Positions 1-7,985 of a DNA stretch of 19,532 nt are shown piece after piece. Within the stretch, counting starts at the first letter, position 1, and the number at the start of each line of letters is the position of its first letter. Origin of the DNA: SSEF01 sp964398485 (GTDB lineage Bacteria; Patescibacteriota; Minisyncoccia; Moranbacterales; UBA1568); contig CAYNMD010000015.1 of assembly GCA_964398485.1 (NCBI GenBank), positions 1 through 19,532 of the forward strand. Reading direction: 5' to 3'. The position numbers and the translations under genes are program-made. The notes beneath the pieces are model-generated. The model saw only the letters and a program-made list of their open reading frames with translations, searched no databases and was not told the origin of the DNA.

Positions 1-1
1 A

Positions 2-1777
2 ATACCGGGGGGCGAAAAGCACGATACAGGAATCAAGCATGAAGAAGTAGGAAAAAGTAAAAAAGAAAAAAAATCAAAAAGAATTGTTGATGCCAAAATG
101 CTGCAGGATTTTCTTGCTGCTCATCAAGGGGAGTCTTTGGCAGTTATGCTTCAAGAAAAAGAATCGTCCCTGTTTGGAACTGGAATGGAAGCAGTGGGAC
201 TAGCCAGCGCTCTCGAGGGGAGAGTAGTGGAATGGAATGAAGCAACAGAGCTTGTTCTCAGGTCATACTTAGCTGATGCGAACCAGCCAAAACTCGTCTA
301 TGACTGGAAGGCGATGCAGCACATATTGCTCAAGGAAAAAACCCTGCTTCAGGGGGTAGCAGAAGATCTCTTGCTCAGTGCTTATGTTTTGGGGACAAGT
401 GGAAAATTTGATCTGGAAACTTTATTTGAAACGTATGTTGGCCGCTCGCTCGCTGTTGGTACCTTGGAAGGCAACACACTTGCCTTGCATAGCATTCATC
501 AGACGCTCAAGAGCTCGCTTGAGGCAGTAGCCAGCCAACAGTCAACAGGAAAGACCGTGCTCACCATTCTTCATAACCTCGAACTCCCGTTGGTTTCGGT
601 ATTATTTCAGATGGAACAAAAAGGAATTTTGATTGAGCGATCAGTCTTCGCAACACTTTCAAAAGAAATTGAAGCCAAACTGAAAACGGTAGAGAAAGAA
701 ATATTTATTTTGGCAGGCAAGGAATTTAATCTCAATTCACCCAAGCAGCTTGCCGAGGTACTTTTTGTTGATCTTGCTATCCCGACAGGAAACATTAAGA
801 AAAATAAAACGGGTTTTTCTACGGCTTCGACTGAACTCGAGAAGCTCCGTGAGGCGTACCCGATTATTGCCCTCATCGAAGAGTATCGTGAGCTTTTCAA
901 GCTCAAAACAACCTATGTCGATGTCTTGCCGGGCATGGCGGCGGGGGATGGGAGGCTTCATACCAGATATGATCAGGCAGTGGCAGCAACCGGGAGACTT
1001 TCTTCCAATGATCCCAATCTCCAGAATATTCCTATTCGTACTGATTGGGGGCACCGGATGAGGCAGGGTTTTGTAGCAGCTCCTGGAAAAAAGCTCGTGG
1101 GCGCTGACTATTCGCAGATCGAGCTCAGAATCGCAGCCCATCTTTCGGGCGACGAGACGATGATCAAGGCTTTTCAGAATAACGAGGATATTCATCGGAC
1201 AACAGCAGCGCTCGTCCATGGTATTCATCCAGAACATGTGACCGATAGCATGCGACGCGAAGCCAAGGTGCTCAATTTTGGCATCATTTATGGAATGGGA
1301 GCTTTTGGTCTGGCTCAGGCTGCTAAGATTGATCAGAAAGCAGCAAGTGAGTTTATCAAGGGATATCTCAAAAAATTCTCAGGCGTAGCCAAATACATGG
1401 AAGACATGAAGAAACATGTCCATGAGCACGGGTTTGTTGAAACAGAACTCGGCCGAAGGAGGCTCCTCCCTGAAATCGAGAGTACAAATGTAGCACTCGT
1501 GCGGGCGGCGGAGCGGATGGCTATCAATATGCCAATCCAGGGTCTGGCAGCTGATATCGTGAAGCTCGCTATGCTTGACTCACGGGCACTTCTCAAAAAG
1601 TATACCGACCGAGCAGCTCTCCTCCTCCAGATCCATGATGAACTTATCTTTGAAGTTGACGAAGCGATCGCGAAAGAATTTGGGCAAGCACTGAAAGAAG
1701 TAATGGAAAGCGCCTACAAACTTAAAGTCCCACTCCTTGTGTCCGTAGAAATCGGTAACACATGGGGAGAGATTTAG
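2..1777 (+). CDS. polA: DNA polymerase I, C-terminal part (5' end outside window)
   Basis: Family A DNA polymerase, which fills gaps and processes Okazaki fragments. The frame is open to the window edge, so the ATG at 98 is internal and the true start lies upstream. A Lys/Glu-rich linker (about 50-97) probably joins the missing 5'-nuclease domain to the rest. Next comes a 3'-5' exonuclease-like domain without a recognisable D-E-T exo motif, so proofreading is probably absent. The polymerase domain is complete: motif A with GADYSQIELR (Asp codon 1106-1108), motif B with RREAKVLNFGIIYGMG, and motif C HDE at 1634-1642. The gene ends in TAG before a strong hairpin terminator. Assignment is near certain; only the N-terminal extent is unknown. 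Confidence 0.96.
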   Translation: MPGGEKHDTGIKHEEVGKSKKEKKSKRIVDAKMLQDFLAAHQGESLAVMLQEKESSLFGTGMEAVGLASALEGRVVEWNEATELVLRSYLADANQPKLVYDWKAMQHILLKEKTLLQGVAEDLLLSAYVLGTSGKFDLETLFETYVGRSLAVGTLEGNTLALHSIHQTLKSSLEAVASQQSTGKTVLTILHNLELPLVSVLFQMEQKGILIERSVFATLSKEIEAKLKTVEKEIFILAGKEFNLNSPKQLAEVLFVDLAIPTGNIKKNKTGFSTASTELEKLREAYPIIALIEEYRELFKLKTTYVDVLPGMAAGDGRLHTRYDQAVAATGRLSSNDPNLQNIPIRTDWGHRMRQGFVAAPGKKLVGADYSQIELRIAAHLSGDETMIKAFQNNEDIHRTTAALVHGIHPEHVTDSMRREAKVLNFGIIYGMGAFGLAQAAKIDQKAASEFIKGYLKKFSGVAKYMEDMKKHVHEHGFVETELGRRRLLPEIESTNVALVRAAERMAINMPIQGLAADIVKLAMLDSRALLKKYTDRAALLLQIHDELIFEVDEAIAKEFGQALKEVMESAYKLKVPLLVSVEIGNTWGEI

Positions 1778-1810
1778 TGTGGCTTTTAAAAATTGAGAGC
1801 AAAAGAAAAA

Positions 1811-1834
1811 CCCCGCCGAGGCGGGGCATTTTCT
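1811..1834. terminator. Bidirectional hairpin terminator between polA and a convergent small gene
   Basis: CCCCGCC (1811-1817) pairs with GGCGGGG (1820-1826). The stem is followed by CATTTTCTTTT on the plus strand and preceded by AAAGAAAAA, which gives a U-rich tail on the minus strand. It can serve polA (plus) and the minus-strand gene ending at 1836. Confidence 0.85.
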
Positions 1835-1835
1835 T

Positions 1836-2120
1836 TTAGTGAAGCGGGCCTTGGGTGAGTTCATTAAGTCTTTTTTGCGCTGCTTCAAGTCGGGCTTGAT
1901 ATCCTGGATCATGAGCTACGGCAGGATTTTTAAGTACCGCCTCCGAGAGTCGATCGAGTACATCATCGAGTTCATCGAACCCCTGTTCTCCTATTTGACG
2001 GAGCACATCATTTTCCCGAGCTAACTCCGCAGTGCTAACACCATCGAGGCTTTTTGATGGATCGAGATGGAAATCAGCAGTTGGCTTTTTCCACTCTTCT
2101 GTAGGCATTTCAATACCCAT
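1836..2120 (-). CDS. Small hypothetical protein, 94 aa
   Basis: I do not recognise this protein. It is acidic and predicted mostly helical: a short N-terminal segment rich in Pro, Lys and Asp, then a leucine/glutamate-rich region (ARENDVLRQIGEQGFDELDD) that could form helices or a coiled coil. There is no signal peptide, membrane segment or Cys pair. It converges on polA and shares its terminator. No Shine-Dalgarno sequence precedes the first ATG, and the Met five codons in is an alternative start. Codon use resembles the neighbours, and the reading frame looks more protein-like than the opposite strand. Probably a real gene; function unknown. Confidence 0.6.
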   Translation of the reverse strand: MGIEMPTEEWKKPTADFHLDPSKSLDGVSTAELARENDVLRQIGEQGFDELDDVLDRLSEAVLKNPAVAHDPGYQARLEAAQKRLNELTQGPLH

Positions 2121-2140
2121 ATTTTTTCTGTTAACGATTT

Positions 2141-2178
2141 AAAAAACAAAAAAGACGGGTCGCCACCCGTTCTTTATG
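2141..2178 (-). terminator. Hairpin with minus-strand U-tract
   Basis: ACGGGT (2155-2160) pairs with ACCCGT (2165-2170) around a CGCC loop. On the minus strand the stem is followed by CTTTTTTGTTTTTT, a good intrinsic terminator. It would stop minus-strand transcripts arriving from the right before the 94-aa gene. The plus-strand tail (TTCTTTAT) is weaker. Confidence 0.6.
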
Positions 2179-2287
2179 GATGTAGTATAGCAAGAAAAAG
2201 AGCCGAAGTCAATGAAGATAACCAACTTTCTGAGCTTAGAGTATCAACTTTTTGTAAAACGTATTATCTAATTAAAATTTATTAAGC

Positions 2288-2293
2288 TATAAT
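2288..2293 (+). promoter_or_regulatory. -10 element of the 2317 gene
   Basis: A consensus TATAAT lies 23 nt before the ATG at 2317. There is no convincing -35 box at the usual spacing and no Shine-Dalgarno sequence, so the leader would be about 15-18 nt. Confidence 0.5.
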
Positions 2294-2316
2294 ATAGTTG
2301 TCTTTCTGAATTTTTT

Positions 2317-2979
2317 ATGGAACCAAAATATAAAAACTGTATCTACTTGGGAACCATTGTGATTGCATTAATTACTCTTGTTTTGCTTGTGGCTGGGCTT
2401 TTGCAAAGCAGGGTGACATCGGAACAATCGGAAGAAAATTTTTCGTATCAGGAGAAATTAAATACTTCCTCTGTCAAAGCTAAAAACAGTGATGAATCAA
2501 CCAAAATCCCCCTAGTTTGGAGGGAATACCGCAATTCAATTTACGGATTTGAAGTTGAGTATCCTTCCGATTTCCTTCTTGATGAAAACTTTGCTGATGC
2601 GGTAGAGTATAGTATCAACTTTGGGCCACAGTACAGTTTAATTTTTGGTAAAAATCATCCACGGAGATCAAGTGCTGACGGGTTCATGATTACTGTTTTC
2701 GGAAAGAATGAGTCAATTGCCGACCTAATACGGGAACATGCTGATTTAGGAAGTCAAATGGAAAGAAAGTTAGTAGTAATGCCTGATGAGAGTATAAATG
2801 AGCTTCCTCTAAAAGTTGTTAAGAGCTGTAGTCTTGATGATAATTGTGAAAAAATCGCATATTTTTTAAAGAATGATGTAGTTTACTCGATAACTTTAAA
2901 AAATTATTACTCAGCATCGTCATTAATTGAAAGAGGTGTTTATGATAAGATGTTTGCAAGTTTACGATGGCAAGAATGA
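2317..2979 (+). CDS. Membrane-anchored hypothetical protein, PsbP-like fold possible, 220 aa
   Basis: One N-terminal membrane segment (about residues 9-29, hydrophobic Ile/Leu/Val run) is followed by a polar linker and an extracytoplasmic domain from about residue 70. That domain opens with YRNSIYGFEVEYPSDF, a phrase typical of small anchored proteins with a PsbP/Mog1-like fold that are frequent in CPR genomes. Two Cys in CSLDDNC may form a disulfide. The sequence is more AT-rich than its neighbours and stands alone between terminators. The fold is inferred from one motif only; the biochemical role is unknown. Confidence 0.7.
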   Translation: MEPKYKNCIYLGTIVIALITLVLLVAGLLQSRVTSEQSEENFSYQEKLNTSSVKAKNSDESTKIPLVWREYRNSIYGFEVEYPSDFLLDENFADAVEYSINFGPQYSLIFGKNHPRRSSADGFMITVFGKNESIADLIREHADLGSQMERKLVVMPDESINELPLKVVKSCSLDDNCEKIAYFLKNDVVYSITLKNYYSASSLIERGVYDKMFASLRWQE

Positions 2980-2985
2980 CATAAA

Positions 2986-3015
2986 AATTCTCACTAGAAA
3001 TTTCTAGTGAGAATT
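2986..3015. terminator. Perfect 30-bp palindrome between convergent genes
   Basis: AATTCTCACTAGAAA (2986-3000) is followed directly by its exact reverse complement (3001-3015). It lies 7 bp after the 2317-2979 gene and 30 bp before the end of the minus-strand M23 gene. The tails are not strongly U-rich, so it may be a bidirectional terminator or an RNA-stabilising hairpin. Confidence 0.5.
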
Positions 3016-3045
3016 AGTGTGAGCTACTTAGTTAGGAGTGGTTTA

Positions 3046-4275
3046 TCACCATAAACCACTGCCGTGGGGGTCTATTCGATTCCAGACCCCATCTACCTTT
3101 TTGTAAAACTCGATGTGGAGATGGGCGGAGTATGTATTAGCTCCACTTGGCCCCCAACCGCCTATGGTTGCTACCGGTTGATAGCGGGATATGTTGGCGT
3201 AGCCGTTTTGATGGATACTTGATAGTACAGAACCTTCTAGTTCATCACTATGAAGAACTACAGTCATGTATTCATTAGTTGATCCATTGATGGATTTCGA
3301 TCCATGAAGGATGTAGAATGCATGATAGTTAGTCCAATTGATGTTCGCGCTTGTTCCAGCGGGTATGTTTGCTAGTGGGCAATATGCTGTATTACGCCAT
3401 ACATTTGGGGGAGTCTGTTGATTTGTAGTGCTATGTATAGCACAGATTATTCCGCCCTCAGGAGCAAGGATATTTGTGCCTTGAGTGAAGCCGTAGTCAT
3501 AGCCAGGATGGCCGTCGTAGCAGAGATAGGTGTTCCCGCCAGCAGAAGAAACCCCTATGTAAGTCAGATATCCTGTCAGAAAGGCTGAGTTATCGCTCTT
3601 TCGATAGCAGGTACTACCTCCATAAGGACCAATATTTCCAGAACTACCTATATAAGCATTAACGATGTTGTTTTCTGCGTAGGGAGTCGCTGTTCCTAGG
3701 GAATCCTGATCCATCACAGCGGTGACTGGGGCGTTGTATGGCGTGTAGCCGTTTATCACAAAACTGAATGGAAGGAGTGGGCCATTGGAAAATGACGATC
3801 CAGCGATGAGGGTGTCTCCTTGACTGATGTTCGAAACACCAAAGTTGGCATTGGTATACCCATTGGAAGGAGCTCTGTTGTACTTGATATTACGGTGTGA
3901 TCGGAACTGTGTGAACGAAGTGTGATCGGGATGACCCATGTAGTAGTATCCGTTGATTGGGACACTGCCCCAAGAGCTGCCATTGTTGGAGGTGTAGAAG
4001 AGGATGCAGTAGTTGCTTTCATACCATCCATAGCCACCGCCAAAACGAAGGAAGAAGGTAGTGCTTGAATTGAAGTCGATAGTGGGTTCGCTGGCTGTTT
4101 CCTTGCAATAGAAGACATAGGAGTTGTTACTGTCTGCTTGAGCCTGGGTGATCCAGGTATAAGTTGTCCCTCCAGAGTAGTATGGAACCGTGTATGGTGG
4201 AGTGGTGAAGGCCTGGCTATTGTAGGCCAAGAGGGATAGCGCTAGTGTCAGCATGAGTCGAACGATAGGCAACAT
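3046..4275 (-). CDS. Secreted M23-family (LytM-like) metallopeptidase
   Basis: Predicted zinc peptidase acting on peptidoglycan cross-links outside the cell. I start it at the ATG at 4275 because GGAG sits 6 nt upstream; an in-frame TTG at 4287 would add four residues. The N-terminus is a signal peptide (MLPIVRLMLTLALSLLAYNSQA, then the mature start). Numbered from the TTG, the C-terminal domain carries HPGYD (H260, D264), a later LHSD (H346) and HLHIEF (H389, H391), matching the M23 HxxxD and HxH zinc motifs. The first 240 residues are rich in Gly, Ser, Tyr and Asn and resemble no family I know. The gene stands alone on the minus strand. Confidence 0.82.
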   Translation of the reverse strand: MLPIVRLMLTLALSLLAYNSQAFTTPPYTVPYYSGGTTYTWITQAQADSNNSYVFYCKETASEPTIDFNSSTTFFLRFGGGYGWYESNYCILFYTSNNGSSWGSVPINGYYYMGHPDHTSFTQFRSHRNIKYNRAPSNGYTNANFGVSNISQGDTLIAGSSFSNGPLLPFSFVINGYTPYNAPVTAVMDQDSLGTATPYAENNIVNAYIGSSGNIGPYGGSTCYRKSDNSAFLTGYLTYIGVSSAGGNTYLCYDGHPGYDYGFTQGTNILAPEGGIICAIHSTTNQQTPPNVWRNTAYCPLANIPAGTSANINWTNYHAFYILHGSKSINGSTNEYMTVVLHSDELEGSVLSSIHQNGYANISRYQPVATIGGWGPSGANTYSAHLHIEFYKKVDGVWNRIDPHGSGLW

Positions 4276-4459
4276 GATGAACTCCAAAGAAGGCGTTGAA
4301 ACAATATGCGGTACGAAACAGTCAGTGGAAAAAAGTCCTTTCGTGGTTGTTAAGGAACCAGGCTAGGATACATCGGCGAAGTCAAATGAGTCAATGTATT
4401 GTCTTGATTGGATTAAAAAGATAAAAAATTCTATTCTAGTTAAGAATATATCTTCGATT

Positions 4460-5308
4460 ATGCCTGAACTTCCTGAAGTCCAAACCGTGGTAACGCAGCT
4501 CGGTCGTAAAATTACCGGAAAGACTTTGACATCATTTTGGACGGATTGGGAGAAGAAAGTGCTGGAACCCCTCCCCAAACTTCGCCGCCTGATCAAGGAT
4601 GCGAAGGTGCTTGGGACGAGGCGCTTCGGGAAGACAATCGTCATCGATCTCGACAATGAGTACTCGATAGTGATCCATCTTAAAATGACAGGTCATCTCC
4701 TCTACAAAGATGCGCACAATAAAAATGCCAAAGCATGGCAGGATCCGATCAATCAGTTTATTCATCACCGCTTTGTTTTTGCTGATGGCTCGTGGGTAGA
4801 TTTTTCAGATATGCGCAAGTTCGGCTGGGTAGATATTTGCAAGACAAATGAAATAGAACGACACCCTCATATCGAGAAACTCGGAATAGATGCTCTGTCG
4901 CCCGATTTTTCTCAAGAATATTTTCATCAACTGCTCCAGCGATACCCCAAGCAGCCAATCGGAATACTGCTTCTGGATCAGGAAAAAATTGCTGGAATTG
5001 GAAATATTTATCGCAGTGAAGCCTTGTTTCGATCGGGAATTCTCCCGTGGCGCGTGGCGAAGAGTCTCAAGGTAGATGAGGGAGAGCTTCTTCACAAAAA
5101 GATTCAAGAAGTACTTCGTGAAGCAGTCAAGCTTCGTGGGACAACGGACGGTGATTTTCGTGATACCGAAGGTAAGCGAGGAGGATTTCAGAAGAAACTC
5201 TTTGTCTACGCTCGGGAAGGGGAGGAGTGTAAGCGTTGTGGTACAATAGTGGTGCGAAAAAAAATGGGCGGGCGAAGTGTTTTTGCCTGTACTCAGTGCC
5301 AGCAATAA
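4460..5308 (+). CDS. mutM: Formamidopyrimidine-DNA glycosylase (Fpg/MutM)
   Basis: Bifunctional base-excision repair enzyme that removes oxidised purines such as 8-oxoguanine and nicks the abasic site. The start at 4460 gives MPELPEVQTVV, which supplies the catalytic N-terminal Pro and adjacent Glu; the in-frame ATG at 4394 would bury them and is rejected. Visible motifs are HLKMTGHL, the QEKIAGIGNIYRSE H2TH segment, and a C-terminal zinc finger (CxxC...CTQC) at the extreme end. The product is 282 aa, the usual family length. The DUF3048 gene starts 38 nt downstream on the same strand, so co-transcription is likely. Confidence 0.96.
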   Translation: MPELPEVQTVVTQLGRKITGKTLTSFWTDWEKKVLEPLPKLRRLIKDAKVLGTRRFGKTIVIDLDNEYSIVIHLKMTGHLLYKDAHNKNAKAWQDPINQFIHHRFVFADGSWVDFSDMRKFGWVDICKTNEIERHPHIEKLGIDALSPDFSQEYFHQLLQRYPKQPIGILLLDQEKIAGIGNIYRSEALFRSGILPWRVAKSLKVDEGELLHKKIQEVLREAVKLRGTTDGDFRDTEGKRGGFQKKLFVYAREGEECKRCGTIVVRKKMGGRSVFACTQCQQ

Positions 5309-5346
5309 ATCAAAATCGCGGCACTGCTAAGCTTTTCATAAGGTCT

Positions 5347-6450
5347 ATGTTTAAAAAACTGTTGTTTGTAATTTTGGTGCTCTTAGTGGCGGGTGGGGTG
5401 TGGTATCTGTGGGGTGATCGTAGCAAGACTGCTCTCCAGAATAAGCAAATCGATATTAATAATTCCCCCAAGCCGCCAGTGGCAGATACCAAGCCGGTGA
5501 ATCCTGACTCAGTCAGCGCTTTGGCAGGACTTCCTTGCGCCGATATGAAGCGTAGGCCAATTGCGGTGATGCAGCCAGCTGATCTTACAGCTCGTCCAGC
5601 AGCCGGATTTTCTGATGCGGATATGGTGTTTGAGATGCCGGTGATTACGGCCACTATCAACCGGCTTATGGCGGTCTATCAGTGTGCCTTACCTAAAGAA
5701 GCTGGAGCAGTTCGTTCTTCACGACATGATTTTCTCCAGCTCGCCAAAAGCCTCAATGCTATCTATGTGCACTGGGGTGGATCGCACTTTGCTCTCGACA
5801 AGATCAAAGAGGGAATTCTTGATAACATTGATTGTACTGGAGCAGCTGGAAACGGTGCTGGAACAGATGTCTGCTATCGAGCAGAGCGAACCGGAAATAT
5901 GAAACTCGAAGACACTAGCCGTGTAAATGTTCAGGCTGCTTTTGAGAGGGGGAAGTCTCTTGGTTATAGCACGGAAAATACCTTTGTGGGCTACCCACAT
6001 CAGGAAGAGGTAGCTCTTGAGTCTCGTCCAACGGGTGGTCGAGTACGTATTGGTTATCCGGGAGCCGGAGAAGTGGAATATCTCTACCAGAAAGACACGA
6101 ACTCCTGGAAGAGACTCTGGGGGAATACTGCTGATACCGATCGAAATAACGGGAAGCAGATTGCTTCCAAGAATATTGCTGTCCTTTTTGCTCGATCAGA
6201 ACAAATCGAAGGGCAATATAATAACTTGCAGCTTGGTGACCCATGGTATGATCAGACAGATTCAGGTGATGCCTACTACTATCTAAACGGTAAACAAGAA
6301 AAGGGTACTTGGAAAAAAGATAAATCCAGTCTGGCGAGCAAGCTCTATATGTATGATGGCGCAGGCCGGGAAGTACGGTTTGTCCCAGGGCAAATTTGGG
6401 TCAATGTTGTTGAACCAGGTACTGCTTTTGAGTGGCAGCCAGGTCAGTAG
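5347..6450 (+). CDS. DUF3048 (YerB-like) extracytoplasmic protein, 367 aa
   Basis: The start at 5347 follows AAGG and gives a membrane anchor or signal segment (MFKKLLFVILVLLVAGGVWY). Then come a Pro/Lys/Asp-rich linker and the DUF3048 domain. Recognisable phrases are RRPIAVMQPADLTARP, DMVFEMPV, TINRLMAVYQ, AGAVRSSRHDF and YVHWGGS, and a C-terminal part with GQIWVNVVEPG. An upstream in-frame ATG at 5236 would overlap mutM and hide the anchor, so I reject it. The molecular function of the family is not established. It lies between mutM and a strong terminator. Confidence 0.88.
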   Translation: MFKKLLFVILVLLVAGGVWYLWGDRSKTALQNKQIDINNSPKPPVADTKPVNPDSVSALAGLPCADMKRRPIAVMQPADLTARPAAGFSDADMVFEMPVITATINRLMAVYQCALPKEAGAVRSSRHDFLQLAKSLNAIYVHWGGSHFALDKIKEGILDNIDCTGAAGNGAGTDVCYRAERTGNMKLEDTSRVNVQAAFERGKSLGYSTENTFVGYPHQEEVALESRPTGGRVRIGYPGAGEVEYLYQKDTNSWKRLWGNTADTDRNNGKQIASKNIAVLFARSEQIEGQYNNLQLGDPWYDQTDSGDAYYYLNGKQEKGTWKKDKSSLASKLYMYDGAGREVRFVPGQIWVNVVEPGTAFEWQPGQ

Positions 6451-6474
6451 TCTTGGGGAGAGAAAGAAAGGAAA

Positions 6475-6500
6475 AAACAGGTGCCAAAACACCTGTTTTT
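6475..6500 (+). terminator. Rho-independent terminator after the DUF3048 gene
   Basis: AAACAGGTG (6475-6483) pairs with CACCTGTTT (6490-6498) around CCAAAA, running into a T-tract. Confidence 0.88.
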
Positions 6501-6519
6501 GATTGTCCTTAGTTCGGGG

Positions 6520-6525
6520 TATACT
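6520..6525 (+). promoter_or_regulatory. -10 element of holA
   Basis: TATACT lies 24 nt before the holA ATG. A possible -35 (TTGATT, 6499-6504) has a short 15-nt spacer and overlaps the preceding terminator tail. The same TATACT hexamer occurs in both promoters of the 14400-14490 region. Confidence 0.5.
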
Positions 6526-6549
6526 AGACGATGAAATCTTTGTTTTTCT

Positions 6550-7497
6550 ATGTATTATTTTCTTTCTGGCACCGATCGATTTATTCTCACTGAGCGTAAA
6601 GATGCTCTTGAAAAAGAGTTCTTCCAAAAGTTTCCTCAGGGGGAAAAATTTGTATTTGATATTGAAGAAAGCTGGGATGAAAACGCTCGGACTAGGTTAT
6701 CGGCGGCTCTCCAGTCGGGAGGTCTTTTTGCTACCCCACATCTTATCGTGGTACGAGGGGGCGAATTTCTTGATGAAAAGGAAGGGAAATTGTTTTTTGA
6801 TAGGATACAGCACCAATCGCCCGAAAGGATGCTTATCATGTCATATTTTCTCGCACCAAGAAAAAAACTTCCAACTTGGTGGAATGAATTGGTAAAGCAT
6901 GGCACAGGCGAAACTTGTGCTGCTGGACGGAATACGGATTCTCGACAGATAGTGGAAAGTATTTCTTTGGAATATGGAGTAAAATTTGAGCCAAAAGCAG
7001 TGGTCTTTTTGGGTGAGATTTTTTCTGAAAATAGAGGGAGGCTTATTCAAGAATCGACAAGACTCGCTCTCGAGAGTAGCGGGGTAGTTACTCTGTCTCA
7101 GGTTGAAATGAGTGTGCAGCCTCCAAAAGAACAAAATGTATTTGTAGCTCTCGACTATTTGACTCGTGGTGATCGGGCTCGAGCGGTGGCCCTCTTTCGG
7201 AGAGAAGAGACTGATGCTGAGGCACCCTTTGGTCTCTTGGCTCTGTGCGCATGGCAGCTGAGAAGACTTGTGGCGATAAAGGAATTGGCACAAGAATTGG
7301 GTGGTAATGCTGGAGCCATTGCCCGGGAACTCAAAACTTCACCCTATCCAATTCAAAAAACATTACCACTACTTGGGAGGTTGCCACTCTCTCGACTTCG
7401 ATCTGGACTCATTCTTTTGGCTGATCTTGATGGTGCTACCAAAACTGGTCGTATTCGTCCAGGTGTTGCTCTCGATCTCTTTGTCTGGAAGTTTTAG
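6550..7497 (+). CDS. holA: DNA polymerase III delta subunit
   Basis: Clamp-loader subunit that opens the beta clamp for chromosomal replication. The protein (315 aa) starts MYYFLSGTDRFILTERK, the N-terminal fold typical of bacterial delta subunits, with LFATPHLIVVRG in the middle of that domain. The helical collar domain near the C-terminus contains FGLLALCAWQLRRLVAIKEL and ends PGVALDLFVWKF. Sequence identity in this family is low, so the call rests on overall length, these phrases and the neighbouring rpsT, a frequent partner of holA in bacteria. Here the two genes are separated by the 2.5-kb cassette. Confidence 0.88.
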   Translation: MYYFLSGTDRFILTERKDALEKEFFQKFPQGEKFVFDIEESWDENARTRLSAALQSGGLFATPHLIVVRGGEFLDEKEGKLFFDRIQHQSPERMLIMSYFLAPRKKLPTWWNELVKHGTGETCAAGRNTDSRQIVESISLEYGVKFEPKAVVFLGEIFSENRGRLIQESTRLALESSGVVTLSQVEMSVQPPKEQNVFVALDYLTRGDRARAVALFRREETDAEAPFGLLALCAWQLRRLVAIKELAQELGGNAGAIARELKTSPYPIQKTLPLLGRLPLSRLRSGLILLADLDGATKTGRIRPGVALDLFVWKF

Positions 7498-7514
7498 ACC
7501 CTAGCAGGTCAGTA

Positions 7515-7541
7515 TTGACAGTGATTATATTCTGTGATAAA
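7515..7541 (+). promoter_or_regulatory. Possible promoter for the RNA array
   Basis: A consensus TTGACA (7515-7520) and an extended -10 TGTGATAAA (7533-7541) face the array on the plus strand. The 15-nt spacer before GATAAA is short, so this is tentative. Confidence 0.4.
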
Positions 7542-7545
7542 AAAA

Positions 7546-7575
7546 TTAGTCGATGACTAGTTCTTTAGTTTTTTG
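7546..7575 (+). terminator. Weak hairpin with T-rich tail after holA
   Basis: TAGTC (7547-7551) pairs with GACTA (7555-7559), followed by TTCTTTAGTTTTTT. It may terminate holA, or belong to the leader of the array if transcription starts near 7548. Confidence 0.3.
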
Positions 7576-7595
7576 AATCGAACCGTATCGACCAG

Positions 7596-7614
7596 CCTGA
7601 CATAGTTAGTCAGG
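7596..7614 (+). ncRNA. Leader hairpin of module 1
   Basis: CCTGAC (7596-7601) pairs with GTCAGG (7609-7614) around ATAGTTA. It occupies the position that the 7986-8023 hairpin has before module 2. Confidence 0.5.
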
Positions 7615-7621
7615 ATAGTTT

Positions 7622-7682
7622 TGTGTGGGAAGAATGACGAGTAGTCTTAGAGTTTCTGAGAAGAGTACTATTTTCCCACACA
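7622..7682 (+). ncRNA. Array loop 1 (module 1, position 1)
   Basis: Perfect 10-bp stem TGTGTGGGAA (7622-7631) with TTCCCACACA (7673-7682), extendable by one wobble and one A-T pair. Loop of 41 nt with ATGA at 7634-7637 and TAT at 7669-7671; 3' variable segment AAGAGTAC. An apical stem TCTTAG/CTGAGA is possible. Counterpart: loop 6. Confidence 0.7.
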
Positions 7683-7689
7683 ACCCCAT

Positions 7690-7748
7690 TGCAGCACCGA
7701 TGAGTAGTACGATAGCTCTTAGCCGAGATCCCTGTTATCGTTGCTGCA
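7690..7748 (+). ncRNA. Array loop 2 (module 1, position 2)
   Basis: GCAGCACCGAT (7691-7701) pairs with ATCGTTGCTGC (7737-7747), 10 of 11, plus a flanking T-A pair. ATGA at 7700-7703, TAT at 7736-7738, 3' variable segment ATCCCTGT. Counterpart: loop 7, with an A-T to G-C compensatory change in the stem. Confidence 0.75.
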
Positions 7749-7756
7749 TCCTTTTT

Positions 7757-7811
7757 CCTGGAGTGATGAAGTAGCTGATAGTTTTTTTGATGAGCCACCT
7801 ATCGCTTCAGG
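7757..7811 (+). ncRNA. Array loop 3 (module 1, position 3)
   Basis: CCTGGAGTGAT (7757-7767) pairs with ATCGCTTCAGG (7801-7811), 11 of 11 with two G-U wobbles. ATGA at 7766-7769, GATG at 7789-7792, 3' variable segment AGCCACC, TAT at 7800-7802. Counterpart: loop 8, whose stem differs at several pairs but stays fully paired. Confidence 0.75.
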
Positions 7812-7830
7812 TCTTGCTCTTTGTTAGTTT

Positions 7831-7894
7831 TGGTGTGAAGGATGAAAGACGTCATATGTCTGCGAGTATGACTTAGATGATATTCTTTACACCA
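7831..7894 (+). ncRNA. Array loop 4 (module 1, position 4)
   Basis: TGGTGTGAAGGAT (7831-7843) pairs with ATTCTTTACACCA (7882-7894), 13 of 13 with two wobbles. ATGA at 7842-7845, TAT at 7881-7883. Its GATG (7876-7879) is only one base from the TAT, unlike the other loops. Counterpart: loop 9. Confidence 0.75.
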
Positions 7895-7900
7895 CCCTTG

Positions 7901-7951
7901 TTCAGAGGATGTAAGGAGGTCTAATCCTTGATGACATGGCTATCCCCTGAA
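7901..7951 (+). ncRNA. Array loop 5 (module 1, position 5)
   Basis: TTCAGAGGAT (7901-7910) pairs with ATCCCCTGAA (7942-7951), 9 of 10. It has ATGT instead of ATGA. An apical stem AAGGA (7913-7917) with TCCTT (7925-7929) is visible, followed by GATG and the 3' variable segment ACATGGC. Counterpart: loop 10, whose 3' segment is similar. Confidence 0.72.
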
Positions 7952-7952
7952 T

Positions 7953-7983
7953 CCCGAAACAGTGTGTTGCACACTGCTTCGGG
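7953..7983 (+). ncRNA. Module 1 closing hairpin
   Basis: CCCGAA/TTCGGG (7953-7958 with 7978-7983) continues into CAGTGTG/CACACTG (7960-7966 with 7970-7976) across one A-C mismatch, loop TTG. There is no T-tract, so it is an end cap or processing signal rather than a clear terminator. Equivalent to 8341-8369. Confidence 0.75.
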
Positions 7984-7985
7984 CT

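Noticed and set aside
4394..4459. Upstream start for mutM adding 22 residues
   Set aside because: Fpg needs a processed N-terminal Pro right after the initiator Met, which only the start at 4460 provides.
5236..5346. Upstream start for the DUF3048 gene
   Set aside because: It would overlap mutM by 73 nt and place a non-hydrophobic stretch before the membrane anchor.
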